Notes: generated by a model from the sequence alone, not told the origin. Positions 31,346 through 39,448 are shown, numbered from the stretch's first letter. The stretch: DNA of 41,056 bases from Oscillospiraceae bacterium (GCA_022766785.1 JALEOL010000026.1:1-41056), one strand, 5' to 3'. Made by a program: numbers and translations.

Positions 31346-32635
31346 ATGAAGGCTTCTTCTGTTGAGGTGTGGCTGTGGCTTCTTCTGGTAATGTCTCCGC
31401 ATAATCCCAAAACCACCGAATTGCTTGAGCATTACGGTTCCGCCGAGGCGCTTGCCCGTGCTATCCGGGACGGCAGCTGTCCCCGTATCAATGATACTGA
31501 AAGTCACCGCGCCAGAACTACCCACACCCGTGAAGTCCGTCAGATAATGGCAGAATGCGCCGAGAAGGGGATACGCATAATCACCCTTGACGACGAGGAA
31601 TACCCCACGCTCCTGAAAAACATATATTCGCCGCCTATAGTTCTGTTTGTGCGCGGATCGCTGAAATGCCTTTCGGGAGAGGTATCCCTTTCCGTTGTGG
31701 GGCCGCGGCACCCGTCGGATTACGCCGTGCGCGTCGCCAGAATGCTTTGCGGCGATCTTGTGAAGCTGGGAACGGTGCTGGTGAGCGGACTTGCTGTGGG
31801 TATCGACACCGTGGCGCATAGCTGCTCCGTGAACGCCGGAGTACCCACCGTTGGTATCCTTGCCTGCGGACAGCTTGTAAACTACCCTCCGGAAAACGAG
31901 GGGCTGAAACGCCGCATAATTGACGGCGGCGGAGCGCTGGTGTCTGAGCTGCTTCCGCACACCGGGGTGGATTCGTGGTATTTCCGGGAGAGAAACCGTA
32001 TCATATCAGGGCTGGGACTTGGTACGCTGGTCGTGGAGGCTTCCACAAGGAGCGGCTGCCTGCTTACCGCCAATCACGCTGTGGAGCAGGGGAGAGATCT
32101 GTTCTGCGTGCCGCCGGGTGACATCACCAGAGAAAGCTGCGCCGGGGTGATACCGTATCTCCGGGACGGGGCGATACCGGTGTTCGATTATCTCGACATT
32201 GTGCATGAGTACATGTATCATTATTTCAGCAGGATATCTCCTGACGACCTTTCGGACAGGCTCCGCAGGAATACACAGAAAAAGCGCAGCGCAAAGCCCT
32301 CCGGGAAAGCTGGCTCAGCCGGAAAGAATTTGGCTCAGTCCGCGGTCACTGCCGCAGATACCGCAAAAGAAAACCCACCGGAAACCTCCGCGACCTCAGT
32401 GGAAACTCCGCAGGAAGCAGCAAAGCCGGTGCTTTCGGAAGAAACGCTGTCGGCGCTGCCGGAGATACAGGCAAAGCTTGCTGAACTGATCGCGAAAAGC
32501 CCGGCGACAGCGGACGAACTGGTAGTTTTTGCGGAGATCTCCTATACCGATGTCGCCGAAGCCCTGACGGAGCTTGAGATCGCTGACATCATACAGCTTA
32601 CCCCCGAGGGGAATTACGAGATCAAAACATCATGA
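31346..32635 (+). CDS. dprA: DNA-processing protein DprA
   Basis: 429 aa. It binds single-stranded DNA during natural transformation and loads RecA. A short helical N-terminal region is followed by the Rossmann-like DprA core (about 70-285) with LSVVGPRHPSDYAVRVARML, VSGLAVGIDTVAHSCSVNAG, VNYPPENEGLKRRI, RERNRIISGLGLGTLVVEAS and SGCLLTANHAVEQGRDLFCV. A low-complexity Ala/Ser/Pro/Thr linker (300-365) leads to a C-terminal winged-helix domain (about 370-429). ATG 31346 has GAGGAG 7 nt upstream. In many Firmicutes dprA precedes topA; here it is a single-gene unit with its own promoter and terminator. Confidence 0.94.
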   Translation: MKASSVEVWLWLLLVMSPHNPKTTELLEHYGSAEALARAIRDGSCPRINDTESHRARTTHTREVRQIMAECAEKGIRIITLDDEEYPTLLKNIYSPPIVLFVRGSLKCLSGEVSLSVVGPRHPSDYAVRVARMLCGDLVKLGTVLVSGLAVGIDTVAHSCSVNAGVPTVGILACGQLVNYPPENEGLKRRIIDGGGALVSELLPHTGVDSWYFRERNRIISGLGLGTLVVEASTRSGCLLTANHAVEQGRDLFCVPPGDITRESCAGVIPYLRDGAIPVFDYLDIVHEYMYHYFSRISPDDLSDRLRRNTQKKRSAKPSGKAGSAGKNLAQSAVTAADTAKENPPETSATSVETPQEAAKPVLSEETLSALPEIQAKLAELIAKSPATADELVVFAEISYTDVAEALTELEIADIIQLTPEGNYEIKTS

Positions 32636-32643
32636 CAAAGCAA

Positions 32644-32682
32644 ACCGCTGACCCATAAGAGCCAGCGGTAGTTTTATTTTTT
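32644..32682 (+). terminator. Terminator after dprA
   Basis: ACCGCTG...CAGCGGT stem followed by AGTTTTATTTTTT, 8 nt after the dprA stop. Confidence 0.8.
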
Positions 32683-32737
32683 CAGAGCCTTGACCTGTTA
32701 GTCAGCGGCTTATCGTATTTCCCAAAAGTGCCGACAT

Positions 32738-34696
32738 TTAAGTTCGTTTTGTTTCCGGGAATCTGGCGTTCTGATTACTGCGCTCGATGAACAGAACGAA
32801 TTCCGCCTGCGGAACCGGCTTAGAGAAATAGAACCCCTGAATGAAATCGCATTGCAGGTCAGAGAATTTCTTTACCATGTCCTCCGTCTCAATGCCCTCC
32901 ACAACGATCTCCATGTTGAGATCCTTTATCATTCTGACAGTGTTGTGGAGAATGGTCATCATCTTGGAATTCTGGTTGTTCACGAAGGATTTGTCCAGCT
33001 TGACTATTTTCAGCGGCAGGGCGGCTATGCGGTACATGTTGGAGTAGCCCGTGCCGTAATCGTCCAGCGAAAAGCTGATGCCGGCGGAGTTGAGCTGGTT
33101 CAGATTATCGGTCATCACGTTCTGGTCGTAGCTTGCGGCGCTCTCGGTGATCTCAAGGTTTATCTGATCGGGGGTCACGCCGTATTTGTTCATGATCTTC
33201 AGAATATGTTCAGACAGCCCGGAGCGCATACACTGGGATACTGACAGGTTGATCTCGATGTATTCCAGCCCCAGCTTCTTGCAGTCCTCGCTGGCGATGA
33301 ACCGGCATACCTCCTCCAGCACGATGTCGCCTATTTTGTGTATTGCTCCGCTTTTTTCCGCTGCCGGAATAAACACTTCCGGGGAGATAAATCCCTTGTT
33401 TTCGTCGATAAGCCGCAGCAGCGCCTCGGCGGAAATGAATTTTTTCTTTTCAACGGAGTAGATCGGCTGGTAGTAAACATGAAATCCGTGGTTCGCGATC
33501 GCCCTGTCGATGATGTCGTCAACGTCGGAGAGAAGGGACACCATGCGCTTTACGGTGCTTTCGTCCGCGCGTATCACCTCGCCCTTATAGGGCAGCTTCA
33601 GGTGGAAATCCGCCCCGAACGCCATAAGCGACCGAAAGCTCGAAATATCCTCCGGGCAGCGCGCAGCGCAGATACACGCCATTATGCTGAGCTCTGATTT
33701 TTCGATAGTCACGGGTTCGCAGAGTGCCTCGTTTATCAGCTGGGCAACCTTATCCGCCGTGCCCAGGTTATAGCTGTTTATCACCAGGCGGAATTTGCCC
33801 TGTTCCAGGTAGTAGGCAGTACCGTGGGACTTTGCGATACGGTTCTGCTCCAGTATCCTCCGGCTTACCGTCCGCAGAAGCGCACGGGTCTTGTCGTAGC
33901 CCAGCATTTTGTACAGCGAGCTGTAGTTTGCGATATTTATCAGAATAATGCAGACGCGGTTTCCGACGAGGAAGTTTTTCTTCATCACATCGGCATAGGC
34001 GATGTATTTGTTCAGACCGGTTATGCTGTCGATAATCTTTTCAGGTCTTTGTATCATTACAGAGAATATCAGCAGTCCCGCGGTGGTGGAGAAAACCATG
34101 ACCATTGTTTCCGGCGCCAGAAGTCTGACGATGACAACGCCGCCCATGAGCGGTATCATCAGGAACAGCGCCAGTGTTTCCCTTTTGGAGATAAGTTTAT
34201 GAAACCGAATCAGGTACACTCCTGTGACGATGAGATATACACCTGCAACAAGGAATGTCATGAAAGACAGCTGCTGCGAAACGAACACGCCGTTCTCAAA
34301 ACTGAAAACACACCCGGTGCTGAAATTCAGGATCAGCAGTACGATCACCGCTGTGTAGGGGAGAATGAGCAGGGTGCAGGTCGCCTTGTGAGCGGTGATC
34401 TTTGCCCAGGCGCTGCTAAGGCTGATAACGTACATCAGGAAGAACGGCGGAATGGTATTGTAGATCATCAGAAAAATAAAATGAGACAGCTGCCGTACCC
34501 CAAGATCAGGGTATTTCATGTTGTCAAGAGTGACAGCCCAGATGTCAGCGCAGCCGCTCAGCAAAGTGATCACGACCAGCGTGATAAAGATCTTGTTGGT
34601 CGTGCCCCTGCTCATTTTGCGTGAAAACTGTGAAATAAGGATCATCGCAAGTATGAACAGTGAAACGACATCTACCTGAATTAGTTTTTCGCCCAT
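32738..34696 (-). CDS. Membrane-bound c-di-GMP phosphodiesterase (degenerate GGDEF + EAL)
   Basis: 652 aa. The N-terminal third is a membrane region of about seven helices (residues ~8-225). A GGDEF-type domain follows (about 225-385) in which the GGDEF motif is replaced by EQGKF and no inhibitory RxxD site is evident, so it should not synthesise c-di-GMP. The EAL domain (about 395-645) keeps its catalytic set: SAEALLRL, the Asn in EINLSVSQ, EITES, SLDDYGTGYSN, the Lys in VKLDKSF, VVEGIETEDM and QGFYFSKP. It is therefore probably an active phosphodiesterase with a sensory membrane domain. It ends convergent to dprA and is transcribed alone. Confidence 0.9.
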   Translation of the reverse strand: MGEKLIQVDVVSLFILAMILISQFSRKMSRGTTNKIFITLVVITLLSGCADIWAVTLDNMKYPDLGVRQLSHFIFLMIYNTIPPFFLMYVISLSSAWAKITAHKATCTLLILPYTAVIVLLILNFSTGCVFSFENGVFVSQQLSFMTFLVAGVYLIVTGVYLIRFHKLISKRETLALFLMIPLMGGVVIVRLLAPETMVMVFSTTAGLLIFSVMIQRPEKIIDSITGLNKYIAYADVMKKNFLVGNRVCIILINIANYSSLYKMLGYDKTRALLRTVSRRILEQNRIAKSHGTAYYLEQGKFRLVINSYNLGTADKVAQLINEALCEPVTIEKSELSIMACICAARCPEDISSFRSLMAFGADFHLKLPYKGEVIRADESTVKRMVSLLSDVDDIIDRAIANHGFHVYYQPIYSVEKKKFISAEALLRLIDENKGFISPEVFIPAAEKSGAIHKIGDIVLEEVCRFIASEDCKKLGLEYIEINLSVSQCMRSGLSEHILKIMNKYGVTPDQINLEITESAASYDQNVMTDNLNQLNSAGISFSLDDYGTGYSNMYRIAALPLKIVKLDKSFVNNQNSKMMTILHNTVRMIKDLNMEIVVEGIETEDMVKKFSDLQCDFIQGFYFSKPVPQAEFVLFIERSNQNARFPETKRT

Positions 34697-34743
34697 AACT
34701 CCACCCCCCAGTGCATTATTGTAAGATTTATATCGTTTTTTTT

Positions 34744-34772
34744 ATTATATCACATCATTTTTTTTGTTTCAA
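34744..34772 (-). promoter_or_regulatory. Promoter of the EAL protein gene
   Basis: On the minus strand TTGAAA (34772-34767), 17-bp spacer ending in TGTGA, TATAAT (34749-34744), about 48 nt before the ATG. Between here and 34967 the AT-rich stretch holds no gene that I can support. Confidence 0.75.
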
Positions 34773-34967
34773 TACATTTTTCAACATCTTTTTGAAAAAA
34801 TTAGCTAAACTTAACAATGGCATGGCTTTGGCAGACATTTTATCAGATGTTATTTTATACAAAACCACAGGGTGCAGTTTTGTTACAAATCACCAAAAAG
34901 GCACTCCCGATAGACGGGTTTTCTGCGTGAAATTCGTCAAAAAAATAACAAAAAATGCCCATGTCTA

Positions 34968-34996
34968 TTGACATTTGTGTGGTATTGTGATAGAAT
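34968..34996 (+). promoter_or_regulatory. Promoter of the ArsB/NhaD-type transporter gene
   Basis: TTGACA (34968-34973), 17-bp spacer ending in TTGTGA, TAGAAT (34991-34996); a start site near 35003 is expected. Confidence 0.8.
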
Positions 34997-35002
34997 GAGT
35001 AA

Positions 35003-35126
35003 GCACATAAAGGTGTCCTCTCCCGGGTGAAAACCGCAGAGCAGCGGTCCAGGGAGATTTTCTGTGTGTAGGAGAAAGTTGAGAGGCATACATATATAAA
35101 AGCGCCTCGGAAATGGAGGAAACTAA
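35003..35126 (+). promoter_or_regulatory. Structured 5' leader with alternative stems (riboswitch candidate)
   Basis: Within the ~124-nt leader TCTCCC (35019-35024) can pair with GGGAGA (35052-35057), enclosing the hairpin ACCGC/GCGGT and followed by TTTTCT, which looks like a terminator. CCTCTC (35017-35022), overlapping the same bases, can instead pair with GAGAGG (35081-35086). Near the start codon CCTC (35105-35108) can pair with GAGG of the ribosome site (35116-35119). The pairings are partly exclusive, as in switching leaders. No known riboswitch class was recognised by eye. Confidence 0.5.
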
Positions 35127-36677
35127 ATGGTAATTGCAACAACGCTTGCCGCTGTAGTATTCATCATCATGTTCATCATGTCGGCAAGGGACAGGCTCTC
35201 CCGGACTGCTGCGATGGGTATGAGCGCGGTCGGCATGATACTGCTGGTATTCGGCATATTCACCGGGCTTAGCGGAGACGACACGGGGCTTCTCGCCAAG
35301 ATCGTGGCGGTGCTCATCTTTGTGGTGATGTTCGTGCTGATAATCATGGACAAGATAGAGCGGCATATCGTGACCCTGTGCTGCGGACTGGCTACTCTCG
35401 TCCTGGTTTTCGGCATCTGCATGAAGGATCTGAACGCGATCTGGAAAACGCTCAATGTCGCGAACATCTTCACCCCCGGGTTCTGGTACACCGCAGGTTC
35501 TGCCGAGGAAAGCTCCGCAGGAATTAACTGGGCTACGATAATCTTCATCGCAGGCATGATGATCATGGTTGAGGGCATGGCAAAGGCAGGGTTCTTCAGA
35601 TGGCTGTGCATGACCCTTGCAAAGCTGGTAAAGTACAAGGTCGTTCCGCTGTTCATCACATTCATGCTGATGTCTGCGGTGCTTTCAATGTTCATCGACA
35701 GCATTACTGTAATACTGTTCCTTGCGGCTGTTACAGTGGAGCTTGCACATCTGCTTAAATTCGACCCCGTACCCATGATACTGTCCGAGGTGTTCTGTGC
35801 GAACCTCGGCGGCTCCGCTACTATGTGCGGCGATCCGCCAAACATCATCGTCGGCACATCGCTTGGTTATTCCTTCGCGGACTTCCTCACCAACACGGGT
35901 GCGATCGCCGGAATAGCACTGGTATTTGTGGTGTTCTATTTCTTCATCATCTTCCGCAAGGAGCTGAAAGAGGCAGGAAAGAACCCGATTGATATCTCTG
36001 CAATGCCTGCTCCGCGTGAGGCTATCACCGACAAGCGCAGCTTTGTCATCAGCGTTGTGATCTTCCTGGTTGCGGTAGTGCTGCTCGTGACCCACGCTCA
36101 GACAGGGCTTACAGTCGCTTTCATCGGCGGAGTGATCGCCGTTGCTACCCTCGCTACATCGGGGAAGAGCGCACTGGAGCTTCTGAAGAAAGTGGATTAT
36201 AAGACCCTGCTGTTCTTTGTGGGACTGTTCGTGGTTGTCGGCGGACTTGAGCAGACCGGCATTCTCGAGATCGTTGCAAACTTCATTCAGACGATAAGCG
36301 GCGGTAATGTGATACTTGTTATCATCATCATTATCTGGCTGTCCGCGACCGCAAGCTCTATTGTGGACAATATCCCGTTTGCGGCTACAATGGTTCCGAT
36401 CATCAAGGATCTTGCCTCCGCAGGCGGCGTGCTTAATGCCGAGTATCTATCGGTTCTGGCGTGGTCTCTGTCGCTGGGTACTGATATCGGCGGCAGCGCT
36501 ACTCCTATCGGAGCCTCCGCGAACGTTGTGGGTACCTCCGTTTCTGCGAAGAACGGCCACCCCATCAGCTGGGGCAGATATCTCAAGGCGTGCGTTCCTG
36601 CAACAGTTATCGTACTTATCATCTGCACACTGATGATCTTTGTCAGATACAGCGCGGAACTTGGTCTGACTGCGTGA
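35127..36677 (+). CDS. ArsB/NhaD-type ion transporter (SLC13/CitMHS family)
   Basis: 516 aa with 12 or more predicted membrane helices in two related halves. Family marks are FIDSITVILFLAAVTVELAH and FCANLGGSATMCGDPPNIIV in the first half, and SATASSIVDNIPFAATMVPI and GTDIGGSATPIGASANVVGT in the second. The paired GxSATxxGxxxN re-entrant motifs are typical of NhaD, ArsB and SLC13-like carriers. Substrate (sodium/proton exchange, arsenite or an organic anion) cannot be told from sequence. GGAGG lies 6 nt before ATG 35127 and may be masked by a leader hairpin. A long hairpin follows the stop. Confidence 0.88.
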   Translation: MVIATTLAAVVFIIMFIMSARDRLSRTAAMGMSAVGMILLVFGIFTGLSGDDTGLLAKIVAVLIFVVMFVLIIMDKIERHIVTLCCGLATLVLVFGICMKDLNAIWKTLNVANIFTPGFWYTAGSAEESSAGINWATIIFIAGMMIMVEGMAKAGFFRWLCMTLAKLVKYKVVPLFITFMLMSAVLSMFIDSITVILFLAAVTVELAHLLKFDPVPMILSEVFCANLGGSATMCGDPPNIIVGTSLGYSFADFLTNTGAIAGIALVFVVFYFFIIFRKELKEAGKNPIDISAMPAPREAITDKRSFVISVVIFLVAVVLLVTHAQTGLTVAFIGGVIAVATLATSGKSALELLKKVDYKTLLFFVGLFVVVGGLEQTGILEIVANFIQTISGGNVILVIIIIIWLSATASSIVDNIPFAATMVPIIKDLASAGGVLNAEYLSVLAWSLSLGTDIGGSATPIGASANVVGTSVSAKNGHPISWGRYLKACVPATVIVLIICTLMIFVRYSAELGLTA

Positions 36678-36698
36678 CTCAGGCGCGGATATATGGAG

Positions 36699-36744
36699 TA
36701 TCGGTGTTGTGGAATAGGTTCAGGCTTATTAAACAGCACCGATA
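36699..36744 (+). terminator. Long hairpin after the transporter gene
   Basis: TATCGGTGTTGT (36699-36710) pairs with ACAGCACCGATA (36733-36744) at 11 of 12 positions plus one G-T pair. It is followed by ACTCTTGC rather than a T-run, so it may protect the 3' end of the message rather than terminate. Confidence 0.45.
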
Positions 36745-36748
36745 ACTC

Positions 36749-36777
36749 TTGCAAAATCCGATCTGATATGATAAACT
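36749..36777 (+). promoter_or_regulatory. Possible promoter of the cytidylate-kinase-like gene
   Basis: TTGCAA (36749-36754), 17-bp spacer ending in TGA, TAAACT (36772-36777). Confidence 0.5.
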
Positions 36778-36820
36778 ATATATTGAGGGGCAGTGCCCAC
36801 TAATAAAGGAGGTCAATTCC

Positions 36821-37414
36821 ATGGAAAAGCAGATCATCATATCCGTAGGCCGTGAATTCGGAAGCGGCGGACATATCGTTGCGGCGAACCTTGCAAAGCA
36901 TTTCGGACTTCCTCTGCTGGACAGCAATATCCTTGAGGAGATCGCAAAGCAGAACAATACCAGCGGCGAGTACCTCAGAAAGTATGACGAGAGCGCAAGA
37001 AATATCCTGTTTTCGAGGACGGTGAACGGCTTCAGCAATTCCCCGGAGGAGATCATTGCGCAGATGCAGTTCGACTACATAAAGAAAAAGGCGGACGCAG
37101 GCGAGAGCTTTGTTGTCATAGGAAGATGCGCGGACTGGGTGCTGCGTGATAATCCGGCGCTTGTCCGGATATTCGTTCTCGGGGATATGGAATGCAAGAT
37201 AAAGCGTACCGCCGAGCGCGAGAACATCTCTCCGGAAAAGGCCAAGAGCCGTATCGCGCAGGCAGACAAGCGGAGAAAGTACTTCCACAATACCCACAGT
37301 GACAACAAGTGGGGCGACTCCAGGAGCTACGATATCACAGTCAATTCCTCAAAGCTGGGACTTGACGGAACTACCGAGCTTCTGATAAAGTACATCGAAC
37401 TGAACTTCGGATAA
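36821..37414 (+). CDS. Cytidylate kinase-like family protein
   Basis: 197 aa. IISVGREFGSGGHIVAANLA near the N-terminus is the modified P-loop of the cytidylate-kinase-like P-loop NTPases (AAA_26 type). FVVIGRCADWVLRDNPALVR, IFVLGDMECKIKRTAERENI and DKRRKYFHNTHSDNKWGDSR are typical middle and lid segments. Members are common in gut Clostridia, beside true Cmk, and their substrate is not settled. AAGGAGGT lies ahead of ATG 36821. It is a single-gene unit with a promoter and terminator of its own. Confidence 0.88.
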   Translation: MEKQIIISVGREFGSGGHIVAANLAKHFGLPLLDSNILEEIAKQNNTSGEYLRKYDESARNILFSRTVNGFSNSPEEIIAQMQFDYIKKKADAGESFVVIGRCADWVLRDNPALVRIFVLGDMECKIKRTAERENISPEKAKSRIAQADKRRKYFHNTHSDNKWGDSRSYDITVNSSKLGLDGTTELLIKYIELNFG

Positions 37415-37428
37415 TTCCCATAAAAAAG

Positions 37429-37453
37429 ACCGCTGGTTTTCCGGCGGTTTTTG
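37429..37453 (+). terminator. Terminator after the cytidylate-kinase-like gene
   Basis: ACCGCTGG-TTTT-CCGGCGGT followed by TTTTG, 14 nt after the stop. Confidence 0.85.
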
Positions 37454-37583
37454 CATATTTAAAGCTGCAAGCCTTAATCCTGATTGCGGTGTTATGCCAT
37501 TACCAAACCTGCGGAAATGGACAGATCAGTCTTTTACCGGAATAAACCCAGGACATCTGCAAAGAATAGTCACGGGTGATATA

Positions 37584-37949
37584 ATGAGAAGATTTTTTGA
37601 GGGAATGGTCTGCGGATTTCTGAACGGCTTTTTCGGCAGCGGCGGTGGAGTTGCGGCGGTGCCGATACTGGAGCATGAGCAGCGCAGGGCAGGGGAGTGT
37701 GAAGCGGACGCTGTTCGCAGGGCGCACGCAAATTCCGTTGCAGTGATACTTGTTCTTAGCATAGCCGCAGCGGTCTCCTACTATTTTTCCGGTGGGATAG
37801 ACCCGGGCGCGGCGTGGGGGTATATCCCCTGGGGCGCTGCCGGGGCGGTGCTGGGTGCGCTTTTCCTCCGGAAGATCAGTGCCGGGTGGCTTAACCGGTT
37901 GTTCGGGGCGCTTATCTGCGCTGCCGCGGTCAGGGGGCTTTTGTCATGA
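37584..37949 (+). CDS. TauE/SafE family half-transporter, first half
   Basis: 121 aa with four hydrophobic segments. GFLNGFFGSGGGVAAVPILE near the N-terminus is the conserved TauE/SafE (DUF81) signature of one half, and the end GALICAAAVRGLLS closes the half. Full-length family members have two such four-helix halves in about 250 residues; here the halves are separate genes. The start is ATG 37584 (GGGTGAT ahead; weak); the frame extends 30 codons upstream without support. The stop overlaps the next start by 4 nt. The family exports or imports sulfonates, sulfite or similar anions; the substrate is unknown. Confidence 0.8.
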   Translation: MRRFFEGMVCGFLNGFFGSGGGVAAVPILEHEQRRAGECEADAVRRAHANSVAVILVLSIAAAVSYYFSGGIDPGAAWGYIPWGAAGAVLGALFLRKISAGWLNRLFGALICAAAVRGLLS

Positions 37950-38335
37950 TGAACGCTGTTGTGGGGATAGTCACCGGGGCGATAGCTTCAATGGGGCTTG
38001 GCGGCGGCTTTGTGCTGCTTATCTGGCTGACGCTGTTCATGGACATGCCGCAGCGAGCCGCCCAGGGGATTAATCTGCTGTTTTTCCTCCCGATAGCCGT
38101 TATCTCGGTCATAATGCACCTGCGCGCCGGGCTTATCGACAAGAAGCTTGTCATGAGCCTTGTCCCCGGTGGGATAATAGGCGCGGTTCTGGGAACTCTC
38201 GGTTCACAGCTGGTGGGGAACGAGCTTCTGCGGAAGCTGTACGCGCTGTTCCTGCTGGCGTTCGGGCTGAGGGAATTATTCAGGAAAGCGCCGGGCAGCG
38301 AGAAAAAGTCGCATAATAAAGAAGCTCCCGATTAA
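37946..38335 (+). CDS. TauE/SafE family half-transporter, second half
   Basis: 129 aa with four hydrophobic segments. GIVTGAIASMGLGGGFVLLI carries the second-half signature, with AAQGINLLFFLPIAVISVIM, then LVPGGIIGAVLGTLGSQLVG and the end FLLAFGLRELFRKAPGSEKK. The start ATG 37946 lies in the ATGA shared with the first-half gene, so the two are translationally coupled and probably form a heterodimer equal to one normal transporter. Confidence 0.8.
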   Translation: MMNAVVGIVTGAIASMGLGGGFVLLIWLTLFMDMPQRAAQGINLLFFLPIAVISVIMHLRAGLIDKKLVMSLVPGGIIGAVLGTLGSQLVGNELLRKLYALFLLAFGLRELFRKAPGSEKKSHNKEAPD

Positions 38336-38377
38336 GTTCAGGCTTTTTTCTCACAGACAAATTGGAATTTGTGTGAT

Positions 38378-38680
38378 AGAGATTTATCATAGGGACAGCG
38401 GCTGTTTGGAGCTATTTAATTTAATATGTTTTCGCACAGGACTGAGGGGAAACCCTTCGGGAGAAAGAGGGGAACCAATAAATCCGGCAAAAATCGGCAT
38501 TTCCCCCCTTTCCCCCTACGGTTTTCCCCTCAGACTCCCTTTCCCCTCTCCCCTTTTCCCCCTTTTGCCGATTTTTCACGGATACAAATTGAATGGTTCA
38601 TTTACCAGTGGAACGTTGCGCTGCCGACGGCATGCAGTCCCATTCTTATCGGGCAGGTTGTTCTCCGAGCATTCCGGGCT
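38378..38680 (+). repeat. ~305-bp polypyrimidine-rich structured repeat, right copy
   Basis: Inverted partner of 105-410. From TTTTCGCACAGGACTGAGGG through the C/T-rich tract to CGTTGCGCTGCCGACGGCAT the two are nearly the same, with changes mostly at the flanks. The crossed pairings CTGAGGGGAAACC with GGTTTTCCCCTCAG and CGGCAAAAATCGGCA with TTTGCCGATTTTTC are kept in both copies. Open frames over it in all phases are low-complexity Pro/Phe/Ser strings and look spurious. Confidence 0.85.
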
Positions 38681-38774
38681 TTTCTGGGGCTTCGCAACTT
38701 GCCCCCGTTTTATTAAATTCCAATTTACCTTTCAGTTTACAACCATTTAAATTCGTCCGCGTAGCGGACACCGA

Positions 38775-38808
38775 AATTCCGAATTCCGCATTCCGAATTC
38801 CGAATTCT
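38775..38808 (+). repeat. Short simple repeat (ATTCCGA units)
   Basis: Consecutive imperfect ATTCCG/GAATTCCG units make a self-complementary EcoRI-site-rich stretch directly after the GTCCGC-GTA-GCGGAC hairpin. Confidence 0.7.
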
Positions 38809-38917
38809 CAATGAAGTGCGCATTGCCGTTGGCAGATTTCCATTTGTCCTGATTGCAACGCGAAATTCCAATTTGTCAACAAGTATATTATTTCACCATA
38901 GCCAAATTACGTCAATC

Positions 38918-38962
38918 AAAAAAACAAAGCCGCTTCTTACGCAATGCGTCAAAAGCAGCTTT
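38918..38962 (-). terminator. Terminator after rplL
   Basis: On the minus strand AAAGCTGCTT...AAGCGGCTTT (one mismatch) with an inner ACGCA/TGCGT, followed by GTTTTTTTG, about 60 nt after the rplL stop. Confidence 0.8.
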
Positions 38963-39022
38963 ATCATACATATTTATCGTCCGCCTGCAAAGCAGATCAA
39001 ACGACCATTAAAGCGAGCGGAA

Positions 39023-39397
39023 TTACTTGAGCTCGATCTTAGCGCCAGCCTCTTCAAGCTTAGCCTTGATCTCCTCAGCCTCTGCCTTGGAAACGCCCTC
39101 CTTGAGAGCCTTAGGAGCAGCCTCAACCAGCTCCTTAGCCTCCTTAAGACCGAGACCCATAACGTCCTTAACTGCCTTGATAACAGCCATCTTAGCGTCG
39201 CCAAAGGAAGCGAGTACAACGTCGAACTCGGTCTTCTCCTCAGCAGCGGCAGCGCCGGCGCCAGCAGCGGGAGCAGCAGCAACAGCAGCAGCGGATACAC
39301 CGAAGGTATCTTCGAGTGCATGTACGAGTTCAGCAAGTTCCAGAACGGACAAGCCCTTAATTTCTTCGATCATAGCAGTAATCTTTTCGCTAGCCAT
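39023..39397 (-). CDS. rplL: 50S ribosomal protein L7/L12
   Basis: 124 aa. The N-terminal dimerisation domain ([20 protein letters not shown]) is followed by an Ala-rich hinge ([15 protein letters not shown]) and the C-terminal domain [40 protein letters not shown]. It forms the ribosomal stalk with L10 and recruits translation GTPases such as EF-G and EF-Tu. AGGAGG lies ahead of ATG 39397. It follows rplJ by 51 nt as in the conserved rplJL pair. Confidence 0.98.
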   Translation of the reverse strand: MASEKITAMIEEIKGLSVLELAELVHALEDTFGVSAAAVAAAPAAGAGAAAAEEKTEFDVVLASFGDAKMAVIKAVKDVMGLGLKEAKELVEAAPKALKEGVSKAEAEEIKAKLEEAGAKIELK

Positions 39398-39448
39398 TTT
39401 AAAATCCTCCTAAATTGGTTGTAGTGATCTGTGCTGATTACAATTCAA

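Larger units (their letters stand above)
38356..38877 (+). mobile_element. 522-bp unit with 15-bp perfect terminal inverted repeats
   Basis: GACAAATTGGAATTT (38356-38370) and AAATTCCAATTTGTC (38863-38877) are perfect inverted copies. They enclose the right copy of the structured repeat, a GTCCGC-GTA-GCGGAC hairpin (38755-38769), a short simple repeat and a further ATTAAATTCCAATTT near 38713. There is no transposase or convincing gene inside. It could be a composite of small repeats or a non-autonomous element. Confidence 0.5.

Noticed and set aside
38373..38750. Pro/Phe/Ser-rich 125-codon frame over the right structured repeat
   Set aside because: The same DNA is open in several frames and again at 208-402; low complexity follows from the C/T-rich tract, and there is no ribosome site.
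38336..39022. Possible assembly junction at the repeat before rplL
   Set aside because: A repeat next to a change in gene content can mark a mis-join, but promoters, ribosome sites and a proper rplL terminator on the far side look ordinary. Only reads spanning the repeat could decide.
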